Below are positions 33,476 to 44,699 of a stretch of 64,000 bases of DNA, piece by piece. Every line of letters starts with the position of its first letter. Within the stretch, counting starts at the first letter, position 1. The notes under the pieces are model-generated. The model searched no databases and was not told the DNA's origin. It saw only the letters and a list, made by a program, of their open reading frames with translations. The translations under genes and the position numbers were made by a program. Source of the stretch: Acanthosepion pharaonis (Eukaryota > Mollusca > Cephalopoda > Sepiida > Sepiidae); contig CAHIKZ030002635.1 of NCBI GenBank assembly GCA_903632075.3, positions 52,501-116,500 on the forward strand, written 5' to 3'.

Positions 33476-34525
33476 CACTTTCTCTCTTTCTTTCTTTCTT
33501 TTTTCATTCTTTCTTTCTTCTACTATCTTCCATTACCGTTCCCACTTCATTCTCTCTTTCTTTATATTGCCCTCTTTCTCACTTTTTCTTACTCTCTTTC
33601 TTTATATTGCCCTCTTTCTCACTTTTTCTTTCTTTCTTTCTTTATATTACCTATTTCTCACTTTTCTTTCTTTCTTTCTTTATATTGCCCTCTTTCTCAC
33701 TTTTTCTTACTCTCTTTCTTTATATTGCCCTCTTTCTCACTTTTTCTTTCTTTCTTTCTTTATATTGCCCTCTTTCTCACTTTTTCTTTCTTTATATTGC
33801 CCTCTTTCTCACTTTTTCTTACTCTCTCTCTTTATATTGCTCTCTTTCTCACTTTTTCTTTCTTTCTTTATATTGCCCTCTTTCTCACTTTTTCTTTCTT
33901 TATATTGCCCTCTTTCCCACTTTTTCTTTCTTTATATTGTCCTCTTTCTCACTTTTTCTTACTCTCTTTCTTTATATTACCTCTTTCTCACTTTTTCTTT
34001 CTTTCTTTATATTGCCCTCTTTCTCACTTTTTCTTACTCTCTCTCTTTATATTGCCCTCTTTCTCACTTTTTCTTTCTTTATATTGTCCTCTTTCTCACT
34101 TTTTCTTACTCTCTTTCTTTATATTACCTCTTTCTCACTTTTTCTTTCTTTCTTTATATTGCCCTCTTTCCCACTTTTTCTTACTCTCTCTCTTTATATT
34201 GCCCTCTTTCTCACTTTTTCTTTCTTTCTTTATATTGCCCTCTTTCTCATTTTTTCTTTCTTTATATTGTCCTCTTTCTCACTTTTTCTTACTCTTTCTC
34301 TTTATATTGTTCTCTTTCTCACTTTTTCTTACTCTTTTTCTTTATATTACCTCTTTCTCACTTTTTCTTTCTTTCTTTCTTTCTTTCTTTCTTTATATTG
34401 CCCTCTTTCTCACTTGTTCTTACTCTCTTTCTTTATATTGCCCTCTTTCTCACTTTTTCTTACTCTCTTTCTTTATATTGCCCTCTTTCTCACTTTTTCT
34501 TACTCTCTTTCTTCTTTCGCTTCTT
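33476..34525. repeat. Pyrimidine-rich tandem array
   Basis: Units of about 40-60 bp: TTTATATTGCCCTCTTTCTC, ACTTTTTCTTACTC or CTTTCTTTC, about 22 copies. The top strand is nearly all T and C. Plus-strand frames up to 436 codons (Phe, Leu, Ser, Tyr) are artefacts. Confidence 0.9.
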
Positions 34526-35450
34526 ACTGTGTTATCCTTTTTCTATATCTTTTTATGAACTCTTTCTTTCTTCTTTCTTTCTTCTCTTTTCATCTCTATT
34601 TTTAACACTTTCCTTTTCGTTTTTCACCCTTTTTTCTCCTTCCTTTATTTCCCTCTTTCTCTTTTCTTCTTACTCTTTATTCTTTTCCTTTCACACGCCA
34701 TTTTTCCCTTCTTTCTTCTCTATTTCTTCTTTCTCTTTTCTTCATCTTTCTCTTGCTGTATTTTTCTTTGCTATGCTGTTCTTATTTTTTATTTTTCTTT
34801 CTCTCTTTCTTCTTCTTTTTTTCTTTCTTCTTCTTACCCTCTTTCCTTTCCTTTTAATCTTTTTTTGCTTTCATTAATTCTTTCTGATTTTCTTGCGCCC
34901 TTCTTCTTTTCTTTCTTTCTTTCTTTCCTTTCTTTCTTTCTTTCTTTCTTTCTTTTTTTCTTTCATTTTCCATTCTTTGTTTTGTTTCTCTTTATTTTTC
35001 TTTTACTTTTGTATTCTTCCTTCTCTCTCTCTTTTACCATTTTCTATCTTTTTCTTCTTTCTCGTTTTCTCTTTTCGTTTCTCTTTCTCTCTATCTACGT
35101 TTCTTCTTTTTCTGTTTCTTTTTCCTTATTTCATTTTTTTGTTTTTACTTTTTCACAATTTATTCTCTTTCACTCTCCTTTATCTTATCGTTTTTCCCTT
35201 TTTTTTTCTGTTTCTTCATCTCTTTCTTTTCTTTTTTCTTTCATTCTTTTCCCGTCTTTTTTTACTCTTTCTCTCTCATTTTACCTTCTTTCCTCATCAT
35301 TCGCTCATTCTTTGTCTGTCCCTTTTTCTTTCTTCCTCTTTTCTCCTTTATTACTTTCTGTCTTCTTCTTTCCTTCTCCCATTCTTCTTTCACTCTTTCT
35401 TTCTTCTTTTCTTTTGTTTTTTTTTTCCATCCCCCTCTCTTCACTTCTGT
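34526..35450. repeat. Degenerate pyrimidine-rich tract
   Basis: CTTT/TTTC-rich without a clear period, probably an older part of the same expansion. No gene. Confidence 0.85.
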
Positions 35451-35886
35451 GCATAAATGCCTCTGATGCGCTCATTCACAGTTTCGCAACAAAAGCTTCA
35501 ATTTTCTCGCTTTATTTGCCGGGGTATTGTCTAATTAAATACGTCAAAATAATCTGTTTAATTAGATTTTATTAAAAAACTGCACCTAATTATTTAAACA
35601 ACTGAAAATATAGTAACTTTACAGAATTGATTATTATTATTATTATTACTATTATTATTTTTACAACTACTACTACTACTAATATAAACATTATAAACGT
35701 ATACATGTTTTTTGCCCATGGCTATATCTACGTCGCTATGCCTAGCGTAGGAAATTCAAGTGAACTGAATATAATGGCTGAAAACTTTGGAAAATAGATT
35801 TCTTGACGAAAATGATATTTAGACGTCAGTTTTAAATGTTGGCACAACAGCCGATATGGGAGATAGTAAAAAGCCGAAAATTTACT
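35451..35886. other. Unassigned spacer with (ATT)n and (CTA)n
   Basis: ATT repeats near 35630-35660 and (CTA)n near 35668-35682. No gene. Confidence 0.5.
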
Positions 35887-36290
35887 AAGAGTTACAAAGG
35901 ACATGAAATCATGGAGAGCCATGATCGCCAGCGTCCTGAATGGACATCGTACAAAGAAGAAGAAGAAGGGGAGTAAGAAGAAGAAGGATGAAGAGGAGGA
36001 AGAAGAAGGAGAAAGGGGAGGAGGCAGAGGGGAGGAGGAGGAAGAAGAAGGAGGAGGAGGAGGAGGAAGAAGGAGAAAGAGGAGAAGGCAGAGTGGATGA
36101 GGGGGCAGAGGGGAAGAGGAGAAGGAAGAAGAAGGAGGAGGAGGAGGAAGAAGGAGAAAGAGAAGGAGGTAGAGTGGAGGAGGGGGCAGAGGGGAAGAGG
36201 AGAAGGAAGAAGGAGGAGGAGGAGGAAGAAAGAGAAAGAGGAGGAGGCAGAGGGGAGGAGGAGGACGACGAAGAAGAAGAACTTCAATGA
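35887..36290 (+). repeat. LINE-A 3' terminus with expanded GAA/GGA tail
   Basis: AGAGTTACAAAGGACATGAA then GAGCCATGATCGCCAGCGTC is the LINE-A C-terminus (RAMIA..). It runs into (GAA)n and then about 300 bp of GGA/GAA with the words GAGGGGGCAGAGGGGAAGAG. Open frames of Glu/Arg here are artefacts. Confidence 0.8.
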
Positions 36291-36680
36291 AATTTTTCTC
36301 TATTCATAGAATGGGTATTTGACTAAGTTTGCCGTTAACGAATATAAGAATAGGCATGACTGGATTGGGTAAATTGAATCACTGGGAACTGTTCAAGCGT
36401 CTACATAACGACTAACCATAACAGAGCTTTACGCACAGACGAGAATTTGTCCAAGAGAATAAAACATAAACAAACGTGGAATTTAGAATTTCAGCCGCGG
36501 GACACCAAAATCTGGCAGCCATGAACCAGACATGATGACAACTCATAATTGACTAATTGCATAAATTAATGTCATCAATTTTGTCAGCATCATATCCATT
36601 CTAATGGTGCTTCATTTAACTAATACATTTCTGCTTGAGCCAGTCTACGAAGTTTGAAAATTTGGGCCTATAAATTATAT
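36291..36680. other. Unassigned, low-repeat
   Basis: Mixed composition, no microsatellite, no clear frame. Confidence 0.4.
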
Positions 36681-36706
36681 TTACACACACAAACACAGAC
36701 ACAAAC

Positions 36707-36775
<69 letters not shown>

Positions 36776-36780
36776 ATTAT
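36681..36780. repeat. (CA)n(TA)n microsatellite
   Basis: Imperfect (AC)n followed by TA, then GTAT repeats. Confidence 0.9.
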
Positions 36781-37767
36781 CTGCTATTAACTTTATTAAA
36801 TTTCAAATGTGAAAATTTAACGATATTTTTACAGTATCTTCTGTTTATAATTAAAAGTTGCAAAATAAAATCTCTATATTTATTTTCATAAAGTAACTCA
36901 AGGCACGAAACACGTTGGTAAAGAAAAGTTTATTTATATATATATATATATATATTGACATATATCAATGTATATATAATATTTGCTTCCAAACATTCGC
37001 TAAAAAAAGCATACCATGATATAAAAAATGCCCCAAACTTGACAAAACAATTTTTTATCATCAAAATTTTATATTATTATTAAGAGGAAAGACCAAAGTA
37101 TTTTTCGATTTTTTATTAACTTTTTTTTTTTTTAATCTTTTCTAGCACGTTCAAAATTTTGGTTTAACATCTCGTTTTTCTTATATCAGCGTATGGACCA
37201 ATGGTTGGTATGGGAAATGTAACATCATTTTTGCGGTAGGAAACATTGTTTTGGAAATTCTTGCAAAAGTCAATTGTCAGATTTTAATGAAATGTCCAGG
37301 ACACAATCAAAAATGAATTAATTTATTTACGAATTTGTTTTGAAATAATCTTTTTTTACGTCAGTTCCATTTTTAAAATATCAAGAAATTATAATTTCAG
37401 CATTTGCATATTTATATTAGTTAAAAACTGGACTCTTTGGAGAATTTGAATTATCAATTTGTGTTTGTCGAACAGGAAAAAAAAAACATTTACCGAAAAT
37501 CAGCTCTGAATCGTAAAATAAAAATGCAATAAAACTATGACACTATTTAATTAGTAAAGCTTTTAATTGGTTTTATAATTAAGATATTAATAAAACAAGA
37601 AAACAAATTTTTTCTTTCTTAAGTAAACAAATTTTTATGAATAATGAATTTGGCAAGAATTGTTTTCATTTTTTTTTTAATTTCAATCAGAATAATTTAC
37701 TAAATTTTAATTTTTTTTCAAATTCTGTATTAAGTTCATTCTTTTAGAAGACATAATTAATCCTTTT
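36781..37767. other. AT-rich region, nothing recognised
   Basis: Very AT-rich with a (TA)n tract near 36934-36955. No coding or repeat family detected. Confidence 0.5.
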
Positions 37768-37815
37768 GTGTAGCGATTTCAAAATGTTTCTATTATAATC
37801 TATTTATAATATATG

Positions 37816-37870
<55 letters not shown>
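37768..37870 (+). repeat. Penelope-like element tail plus (TA)n
   Basis: CTTTTGTGTAGCGATTTCAA then TTATAATCT matches the tail after the hammerhead-like motif at 58425-58475 and 63325-63365. Followed by (TA)n. Confidence 0.5.
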
Positions 37871-37876
<6 letters not shown>

Positions 37877-38080
37877 ATTAATTGATTTAAAATATGATTT
37901 TTTTCGCATTTAGCTTCCATTTTTGAAACATGGTTAGAACTGTGTAAAAAAAAACATATTTTAAATCAATTAATTATAACATTAATCTCTCTGTAAATTC
38001 ACATTGAGCACTATTTTGTAAAAATAAAAATATCTATAAGAACACCGGATTATATATCTTACTGTTCTTTCTTTTAATTT
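37871..38080. repeat. Foldback element, copy 1
   Basis: Arms TTAATTGATTTAAAATATG and CATATTTTAAATCAATTAA flank a centre with TTTTTGAAACATGGTTAGAA. Centre, arms and the right flank (AACACCGGATTATATATCTT) recur inverted at 59581-59855. Confidence 0.7.
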
Positions 38081-38081
38081 A

Positions 38082-38126
<45 letters not shown>

Positions 38127-38435
38127 CACACATTGGGATCTATGATCGGTTATGTCCTGAAGGGTCATGGCACATACAATAAGAAGAATGAGCTTGTGTA
38201 AGTATATGGGGGAATAAAGTTTGCGAGAGCTAACAAAAAGAGCTACAAAAAAAGGAAAATGTGGTTAGCTCTGATCGCCTACGTCCTGAAGTGACGCAAA
38301 GAAGAAGAAGAAGAACAACAACAAGAAGAACAACAACAACAGCAACAAGATCGAGAAAAAAAGGAAAGCTTAAATCAGTTCGAGCCCAGTTAAAGCGAAT
38401 GTGCGGAATGCTGATTTTCATGGCACTTGATATAT
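38081..38435 (+). repeat. Two LINE-A 3' termini with (AAGAAG/AACAAC) tails
   Basis: After (TA)n at 38088-38122, LINE-A ends lie at about 38126-38185 (ATGTCCTGAAGGGTCATGGC) and 38255-38300 (GATCGCCTACGTCCTGAAGT). The second passes straight into GAAGAAGAAG and then AACAACAAC repeats. Confidence 0.7.
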
Positions 38436-39001
38436 TCCTATTCTTTGATGTGGCGTGTCCCTTCAAGAGATTGGCGCCATGGTACTAAACAATGTTTGTC
38501 CCCTGACCATCCCCACCCCAGTCCAAGTTCTGCCATCCATTTACACATTGCTATTCTCTGACTCTCTTGCCTTTGCATACGCCCTGTGAGTGTTAACTTC
38601 TCCAAACCTCCTACTCTTTTTATGTCTCCTAGAAATTTCAACTGTCACTTTCCCCATGTTAACCCTTAGTGTCATTTCTGCCGACATGTTTCTTAAAACT
38701 TCCTCATTGTTCACATATTCTGTCTACGTTATTCTCAACATCCTACTGCAGCTCTACATCGCACTACGCTGAAAGTCTCCAATTTGCCTGCGAGGAAATC
38801 GTCCAGTATTTACTGTTTTTGAACATTCAAATCTGTTTAGTTTTAGAAGGCATATTCCGCTATTCACACGGATTTCTGCAGCACATTACCATCGTCCTGT
38901 CAGATACTTAAATTTCTGTGTTTGCTTGATTTTGATATCTCCAGTTCGTAACTCGTAGGGTTGCCTATTTTTCTTGTTAACCGCCCCGTATTATATCTTC
39001 T
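38436..39001 (-). pseudogene. LINE-A fragment, next to a solo LTR
   Basis: The minus strand encodes MKFLGDIKRVGGLEKLTLTG and CKWMAELGLG near the 3' end. Upstream, at higher coordinates, are degraded patches of the YRRMLRI region. It ends in CTTCT, the duplicated site of the LTR that follows. Confidence 0.7.
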
Positions 39002-39318
39002 TGTTGTATCGTCGAGGTGAATGATACACAGAGGAGAATGAGTGCTTTATATATTTATTCAGTACCAGTACCCAGTGCTAACGGATACATACAAAAAACA
39101 CCGAACAATAAGTTACAAAATAATTAACAAGACAACTTACAAGGAATAGATGAGGGTCAAATGCTGTATAATCAAACGAAGATCAGTCAGAATATTACCC
39201 AGCTTAGTATCAACTTATTAATCAACTGTTGAAGTCCTTAATCGTAGACTGTTTAAGGCTATGAACCAGGCCATCTGGAAGAGTGCTGAAGGGAGGGGGG
39301 GCTAGCTTCTCTACAACA
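39002..39318 (-). mobile_element. Solo LTR with perfect CTTCT target duplication
   Basis: The plus strand starts TGTTGTATCG and ends CTCTACAACA, perfect TGTTGT/ACAACA ends, 317 bp. CTTCT flanks both sides (38997-39001 and 39319-39323). An AATAAA and TATATAAAG read on the minus strand near the end, so the LTR is probably minus-oriented. No internal coding region remains, consistent with LTR-LTR recombination. Confidence 0.85.
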
Positions 39319-39680
39319 CTTCTTATAATTTATGCTTTCGACCTTTTTTACACACACAGGATGTCCTGTTGTTTTATCTTCAGGACTTCCTAGATTTTTC
39401 TTTCTGTATTTACTAAAGGTTTAGAGATTCTTGTTAAATGCCCAAAAGAATCAGCAATGTTATTGGTCCTGACCTGGCATCTTATCTTTCAGTCACTTTC
39501 ACACCACCATAATGTAGCTTCCCTGTGCCTTTTTTTTTATAGATACTTTCTTGGTAATGGTTCCGAGGAACTTTCCTAGTGAATGTATGCTCATTGGCTC
39601 CTTTTATTTCTCTTCCCACTTTCTTTAGTTTAATTCCCCTCCTCTCCCCCGTTTGTGACAGAGATGTCAGTTCTCTAGTA
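39319..39680 (+). pseudogene. LINE-B reverse transcriptase fragment
   Basis: Encodes NVIGPDLASYL near 39450-39490, followed by degenerate sequence. The same motif heads the 20040 copy. Frames are broken. Confidence 0.6.
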
Positions 39681-40011
39681 GATGTGGGGCGTTTTTCGTT
39701 TTTTTTTAGTGTGTATTTCGTATTTGTTTTTGTGTTTGGATGAGTGTGTCTGAGTGAGTGATTGGTCGAATGATTATTTTTAATTACTTTGTCCCGCATT
39801 AATTTCAACTAGTTAAGTGATTTTTCTGTCACAATGAAGCATTGTTTTTTTGTTTGTTTTTTTTTTTTGTTTGTATTTTTGTTTGTTTTTTGTTTATTTT
39901 TTTTTTTTGTCTTTGTTTTTTTGGGGTTTTTTTGCTAACACTATTTTCTTTAGTTCGTTATATATGAATTGTATTCACTGTAAATATTCACTAGTGCTTC
40001 ATTTTTAAATA
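39681..40011. other. T/G-rich spacer
   Basis: Includes TTTGTTTG-type poly-T runs near 39840-39930. No gene. Confidence 0.5.
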
Positions 40012-40800
40012 CTACTAGCAGCATGGCCCGGCGTTGCCCGTGCTTGATTCAAAAATAGTACGACTAATACAGCAATCGCTATCACTTGACTTAAAATATT
40101 TTTGCCCTTCCTTGCCTTTAGAGGAGTGCCCTTTGCCGTGCTGATGTTGTTACATGCCTTACTTCTTGCCTATATCACACTGCCAACTTTTTCTAAGCTC
40201 TATAGTAAACATTAAATCTGTTACGAAAAAAGAACTAAACAAAATAAACACAATACGATCAGCTTTAAAAAACCGGAAAAAACATTTTTAAGGGTTGACC
40301 GATTGTCGATTTGCACTCTGTTTGGGGGGGGTGCTCAGAGTTGAAACTTCACATGATGACTCCCAATGGCCTCTTCATAAATCCGCTCGGTTTTCGCTAA
40401 AAACCGACATGCGGTTCAGACGCAATCTGGGCGTATCGGTTTTTGGGTTTTATCGATTTTCCGCGCTGTTTAGGGGTCCGTGGTCATGAAACTTCTGGAC
40501 AACACTTCTAATGGTAGACTCTAAGAGGGTGTCAAATTTGGTTGAAATGCGATCATTCCTTCTGTAAGCAGAATTTTTTCGATTATCGATTTTTTCGATT
40601 ATCGATTTTTTCGGAACCTGATTCCGAACTCAAAAATCGGGCTCCGTCATGTCCTTACGGCAGCCATTTGCAAACTTGTGTTGAAAACCGCATCGAAATC
40701 GGGTGAGAAATGCGGCCTGGGCGAGGTAACAACGCCCACGACAGACACACAGACAGACAACATGAGAAATATAGATAGTAAGAATACTGTGGCATCTTTG
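40012..40800 (+). repeat. Interspersed repeat with GC-rich head, class unknown
   Basis: Head CATGGCCCGGCGTTGCCCG at about 40023, a middle with tandem TTTTTTCGATTATCGA near 40565-40610, and an end with GACAGACACACAGACAGAC and AATATAGATAGTAAGAAT. The head recurs inverted at 421-452. An 64-codon open frame at 40295 is incidental. Confidence 0.5.
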
Positions 40801-40859
40801 GGTCTTGTAATCGTGGCTAGCTAAGTTTAATTATAAGACAAAATAAGAACAGCTTTCCC

Positions 40860-41320
40860 AATTCCCTCTTTTGGTCATGCCGTTCTAGGTATGACGATAA
40901 ACTACATCCGCATCCTCGGTAAGACGATAAACTACGTCTGCATCCTGGGTAAGACGATAAACTACGTTTAACAGCAAGGCCTCTGATCAGGAGGTTTTGA
41001 GGAGCGTGGAAACACCTCTTAATTGATAGTGTTCCCAGGTGTGGTAGCATCTGTTAGGGTCCCAGCTATGGGCAAATAGTTAACACCTAAACTTGTGTAA
41101 AAATAGGTTTTAATACCTGAAATACTTTGTAAAAAAAATTATTACCAACAATAATTTTTGAAGGAAAAATTATTACCAGCAATATTTAAAGAAAACACCA
41201 GTAATACAAACAGCTATACATAAAAAGTTGGATTTTACTCAAAAATATGAGTAATTGAAAAATGCTTCAAATATATGTGATAAAAAAAATTGTCAGCATT
41301 GAGAATAAAACAATATAAAC
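40860..41320 (+). repeat. R1 interspersed element with triplicated head
   Basis: The head word GGTAAGACGATAAACTACGT occurs three times (about 40888-40970), then GAGGTTTTGAGGAGCGTGGA, GTAGCATCTGTTAGGGTCC and a tail with ACCAACAATAA and ACCAGCAATA units. Confidence 0.8.
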
Positions 41321-41394
41321 CAAACCAAATCCTTTTGGTCATGTGCCACATGTCTGCATTTTACAAAATATTACTTTCTTATATGATACCTTCT

Positions 41395-41720
41395 GCATTT
41401 AAGAGCTGTACTAGATTCGATTTTACTGTTAAAATAGTTAGATGCAACCGTAAGTTCTATGTTAACAGTTTCTTCTCTTACACTTCTCGTTTGTCGAAAT
41501 TTCTTCCGGTTTTATGCATTCCAGGCAAGTTTGATCTTCAAAAATTTAAATGCAACGTCTACCGTTATCTTGTGTCTTCTTAATTTCTGTTCTTTTATTG
41601 TTCTCTCTCCTTAATAATGTTTTTCTCTCTCTTATACTCTTTCACTCTCAGTAACGCCTATGCGTCTTAGTGGCTTTGTTACCTTGCTTTGGGTAAAACG
41701 ATTTTTTAAAAAATCTTCTC
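41395..41720 (+). pseudogene. LINE-B 3' end fragment
   Basis: AGATGCAACCGTAAGTTCTA, then TTCAAAAATTTAAATGCAAC, ACCGTTATCTTGTGTCTTCT, TTTCACTCTCAGTAACGC and ACCTTGCTTTGGGTAAAACG. An open stretch at 41290-41583 translates as the family C-terminus with changes. Confidence 0.75.
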
Positions 41721-41747
41721 TCAATACGGTGTATTCTCTGTATGATA

Positions 41748-42005
41748 TGTTGGGAAGATACCTACCAATAATCCATTGCACTCGCTGAGTAGGTTAAATA
41801 AATCTGTGAGCCCTCTCGTACGTCCCTCCCCCCTTTGTAATTGTTCTATTTCCTCTATATATTTCCTCTCGGTATACAGACTGCTTGTTCCCAGTAAATA
41901 TTCAAGTTATTTCTTGAATAAATCATTGGCTTACGGCTATATCTCGTTAAATCATCGGTTCTTGTACGAAGTTAAACAAAGCAACGTCGCACCTGTTAAG
42001 ACCGG
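41748..42005 (+). repeat. Possible LTR (low confidence)
   Basis: TGTTGGGAAGATACC start, CTATATATTTCC and a polyadenylation-like TGAATAAATC in LTR order, but the 3' end and target duplication cannot be fixed. The open frame across it is not a gene. Confidence 0.3.
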
Positions 42006-42100
42006 GTGACCCTTTGGGTGGGGTAATGGATAACGATCAGGCGTTGAAAATCAGAGAGGTGTTTCAGTTCCAATTTGGTTCATTATATTTGCTTACTTTC
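42006..42100 (+). repeat. tRNA-like SINE head
   Basis: GGGTGGGGTAATGGATAACG (A-box-like) and GTGTTTCAGTTCCAATTTGG (B-box-like). Confidence 0.5.
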
Positions 42101-42714
42101 ATTGTTATATTTGCCCTTGAGTTAATTACTAAGACTTGTATCACTATATCATTATTAACTAAAATAAAAATAATCTTAGAATCTAAAAATATTTTCTGTC
42201 GTTAAATAACTTGTAAAGGGTTGATAAGCCGTATAAAACGAATCAATCAGAAAATTCTTGCAGTCTAAAAATATTTCTTGGCTTTAAATAACCTGCAAAA
42301 TGTTTATATCCCATAAAAAAAAACATTATTATTATTCCTGAATCAATGAAGATTTCCTTGCAGTTAAAATTAAGTCGTATCTTCACTAGCAATATAAATG
42401 TAAAAAGATGTATATTTATGTTTTATGGATTAACAAATCAATTCTTTCTCTTTTTGTTTTCTTTTATCTTTTACTAAACGAGGTTTAGATGTCAGATAGA
42501 TAATAAAAAAAACAGAGATAGATAGATAGATAGATAGGTAATGAACAGACTAAGATAGATAGATAGATAGATAGATAGATTGGTAATGAACATCGATAAT
42601 GATATGGTTATAAAGGGTTTATAGTTATTAGACTATCGTTATAAAACATGGAAAACAGAAAGATTAGAAGACTTATAATGGCGAAAGAGTGGTGTCCCAT
42701 ACAGATAAGACCAA
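42101..42714. other. Duplicated element tail, AT-rich spacer, short GATA
   Basis: Two copies (about 42177-42240, 42255-42325) of a tail containing TCTAAAAATATTT, TTAAATAAC and an A-rich end resembling the 45340 and 52720 ends. GATA runs at about 42515-42580. Confidence 0.45.
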
Positions 42715-43330
42715 GTCTCTCTCCCTCTCTCTCTCTCTCTATCAGGATAAAATGAACTCTCACTCCCCCTCTCTCTCCCCTTTCTTTCCCTCTATCTCTT
42801 GTCTCTCCTCTCCTCTTCTCTCCTTCCCTCTCCTTTTAGCTCCTTCTCTCCCTTTCTTCTTCTTTTTCCCTCTCTACCCTCTCTCCCTCTCTACCCTCTC
42901 TTCCTCTCCCTCTACCTGCCCCACACTCTCTTCCCAATCTCTCTCGCCTGTTTCTCCTCTCCTTCACCTTCTTACCTTCTCTCTCTTAGCCTTCTCTTCT
43001 TCTTCTTCTCTCTCTCCTTCTCCTTTTTCTCTCTCCCTCTCTCTCTTCCTCTATCTGTCCCCACACTCTCTTCCCAATCTCTCTCCTCTCCTTCACCTTT
43101 TCAACTTCTCTCTCTTAGCCTTCTCTTCTTCTCTCTCTCGTTCCCCTTCTCTCCGCCTCTCTCTCTCCCTCTCTTTCTCCCTCCCTCTCTCTCGCTTTTG
43201 CCTCCCTCTCCTCCTCTCCCATCTCTCTCCTTTTCTCTCTCCCCCACTCTCTCTCTCCCTTCTCTCTCTCTCTCTTTCCCTGTCTCGCTGTCTCTCCCCC
43301 TCTCTCCCCCACTTCCCGTGTTTCCCAGTC
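42715..43330. repeat. CT-rich microsatellite region
   Basis: CTCTCTCC/CCTTCTC-rich. Sub-blocks such as CTTCACCTT, AGCCTTCTCTTCTTCTTC and CCCCACACTCTCTTCCCAAT repeat at about 125-bp steps. Ser/Leu/Pro open frames are artefacts. Confidence 0.9.
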
Positions 43331-43635
43331 CTGGATGGTTATGGTCCCTCCTCACATGCCAGCAATTTACACATTATTAGTTACTCGCCTTTGTTACACA
43401 TTTCCTAGCACGCCTGATCTGCCCACAAATCTAAGACGTGGTGCTTTTATTTACGGCAACTCGCTCGTTAAAACGGAACACAGTTCTTTGGTGTTCAAGT
43501 CAAATTGCTTCAGATCGCGCTGGGTCCAGTTTTCTGCTTCCATTGAGCCAGCAGATACAGAATGGTGTCCAGTAATTTGCAGATAGAGGAATTGAGTAAA
43601 TGAACTCGCTCTCTTTATCTCTTTAATGGATTATT
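43331..43635 (-). pseudogene. LINE-D-type RT fragment
   Basis: The minus strand near 43500-43550 encodes ENWTQRDLKQFDLNTKELC, resembling the W-T-x2-E-L-x2-L-D-x-K-T-R-K-L patch after the RT domain of some non-LTR elements. The rest of the block has mixed composition and no other recognised feature. Confidence 0.45.
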
Positions 43636-43661
43636 TCACAGATAGATTGATATGAACATAT

Positions 43662-43715
<54 letters not shown>

Positions 43716-43818
43716 GAAAAAATGAGATAGATAGATAGATAGATAATGAAAAAAACTTAGATAGATATATAGATAATGAAAAAATGAGATAGATAGATAG
43801 ATAGATAATGAAAAAATG

Positions 43819-43849
<31 letters not shown>

Positions 43850-43858
43850 GAAAAAATG

Positions 43859-43905
<47 letters not shown>

Positions 43906-43914
43906 GAAAAAATG

Positions 43915-43945
<31 letters not shown>

Positions 43946-43956
43946 GAAAAAAACTG

Positions 43957-43987
<31 letters not shown>

Positions 43988-43993
43988 GAAAAA

Positions 43994-44046
<53 letters not shown>

Positions 44047-44055
44047 GAAAAAATG

Positions 44056-44098
<43 letters not shown>

Positions 44099-44109
44099 GA
44101 AAAAAACTG

Positions 44110-44152
<43 letters not shown>

Positions 44153-44198
44153 GAAAAAACTGAGATAGATAGATAGATAGATAGATAATGAAAAAATG

Positions 44199-44257
<59 letters not shown>

Positions 44258-44307
44258 GAAAAAAACTGAGATAGATAGATAGATAGATAGATAATGAATA
44301 GACTGAA

Positions 44308-44356
<49 letters not shown>

Positions 44357-44395
44357 GAAACCATATGGGTTCATTATCTATATATCTATCTAATT
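43636..44395. repeat. 0.75-kb higher-order GATA array
   Basis: GATA tracts punctuated by AATGAAAAAATGAGATAG or AATGAAAAAAACTGAGATAG about fifteen times. Minus-strand open frames of 205-260 codons are repeat translation. Confidence 0.95.
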
Positions 44396-44699
44396 TTCCT
44401 TTCACGTTGTACAGTTCTAATGAATTACAAACATCTCACCGTACACCTATGGTTAGCAAACTGGCCTTAAGTAGTGTCCAACTCCTACACGCTTGTGCCA
44501 AACTAATTCTAATTTTGGTTAACACGTGACTTCAGAAATCGTTCTGCAGGCCATGAAAATTGCATTGAATAAGATCCTCCTGGAAATGTCTGCACTCATG
44601 ACCTTGCACCAGACTAAACAAGTGTGCCAGATAGGTTCACCGACCATTCCCCGCGTATGTATTTAATTCTTACCCATGTACCCTTTCTTAATATTATTC
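44396..44699 (+). repeat. Degraded tRNA-like SINE units
   Basis: GACCTTGCACCAGACTAAAC near 44605 and GCTTGTGCCAAACTAATTC near 44494 match the linker of the 46.6-47.5 kb array, with weak A-box-like TATGGTTAGC upstream. Confidence 0.5.

Noticed and set aside
33567..35575. Plus-strand open frames of 187-436 codons
   Set aside because: Translation of CTTT-rich tandem repeat into Phe/Leu/Ser/Tyr; no protein features.
35903..36309. Glu/Arg-rich open frames
   Set aside because: Translation of GAA/GGA repeats in all three frames.
39482..39808. 108-codon minus-strand frame rich in Lys/Thr/Arg
   Set aside because: Overlaps a plus-strand LINE-B fragment and T-rich spacer; no family resemblance.
40295..40489. 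64-codon plus-strand frame
   Set aside because: Inside the GC-headed interspersed repeat; composition follows the repeat.
41776..42009. 77-codon plus-strand frame
   Set aside because: Spans an LTR-like block and has no recognisable domain.
42689..43408. 239-codon Ser/Leu/Pro open frame
   Set aside because: CT microsatellite translation.
43623..44405. Minus-strand open frames of 205-260 codons
   Set aside because: GATA array translation.
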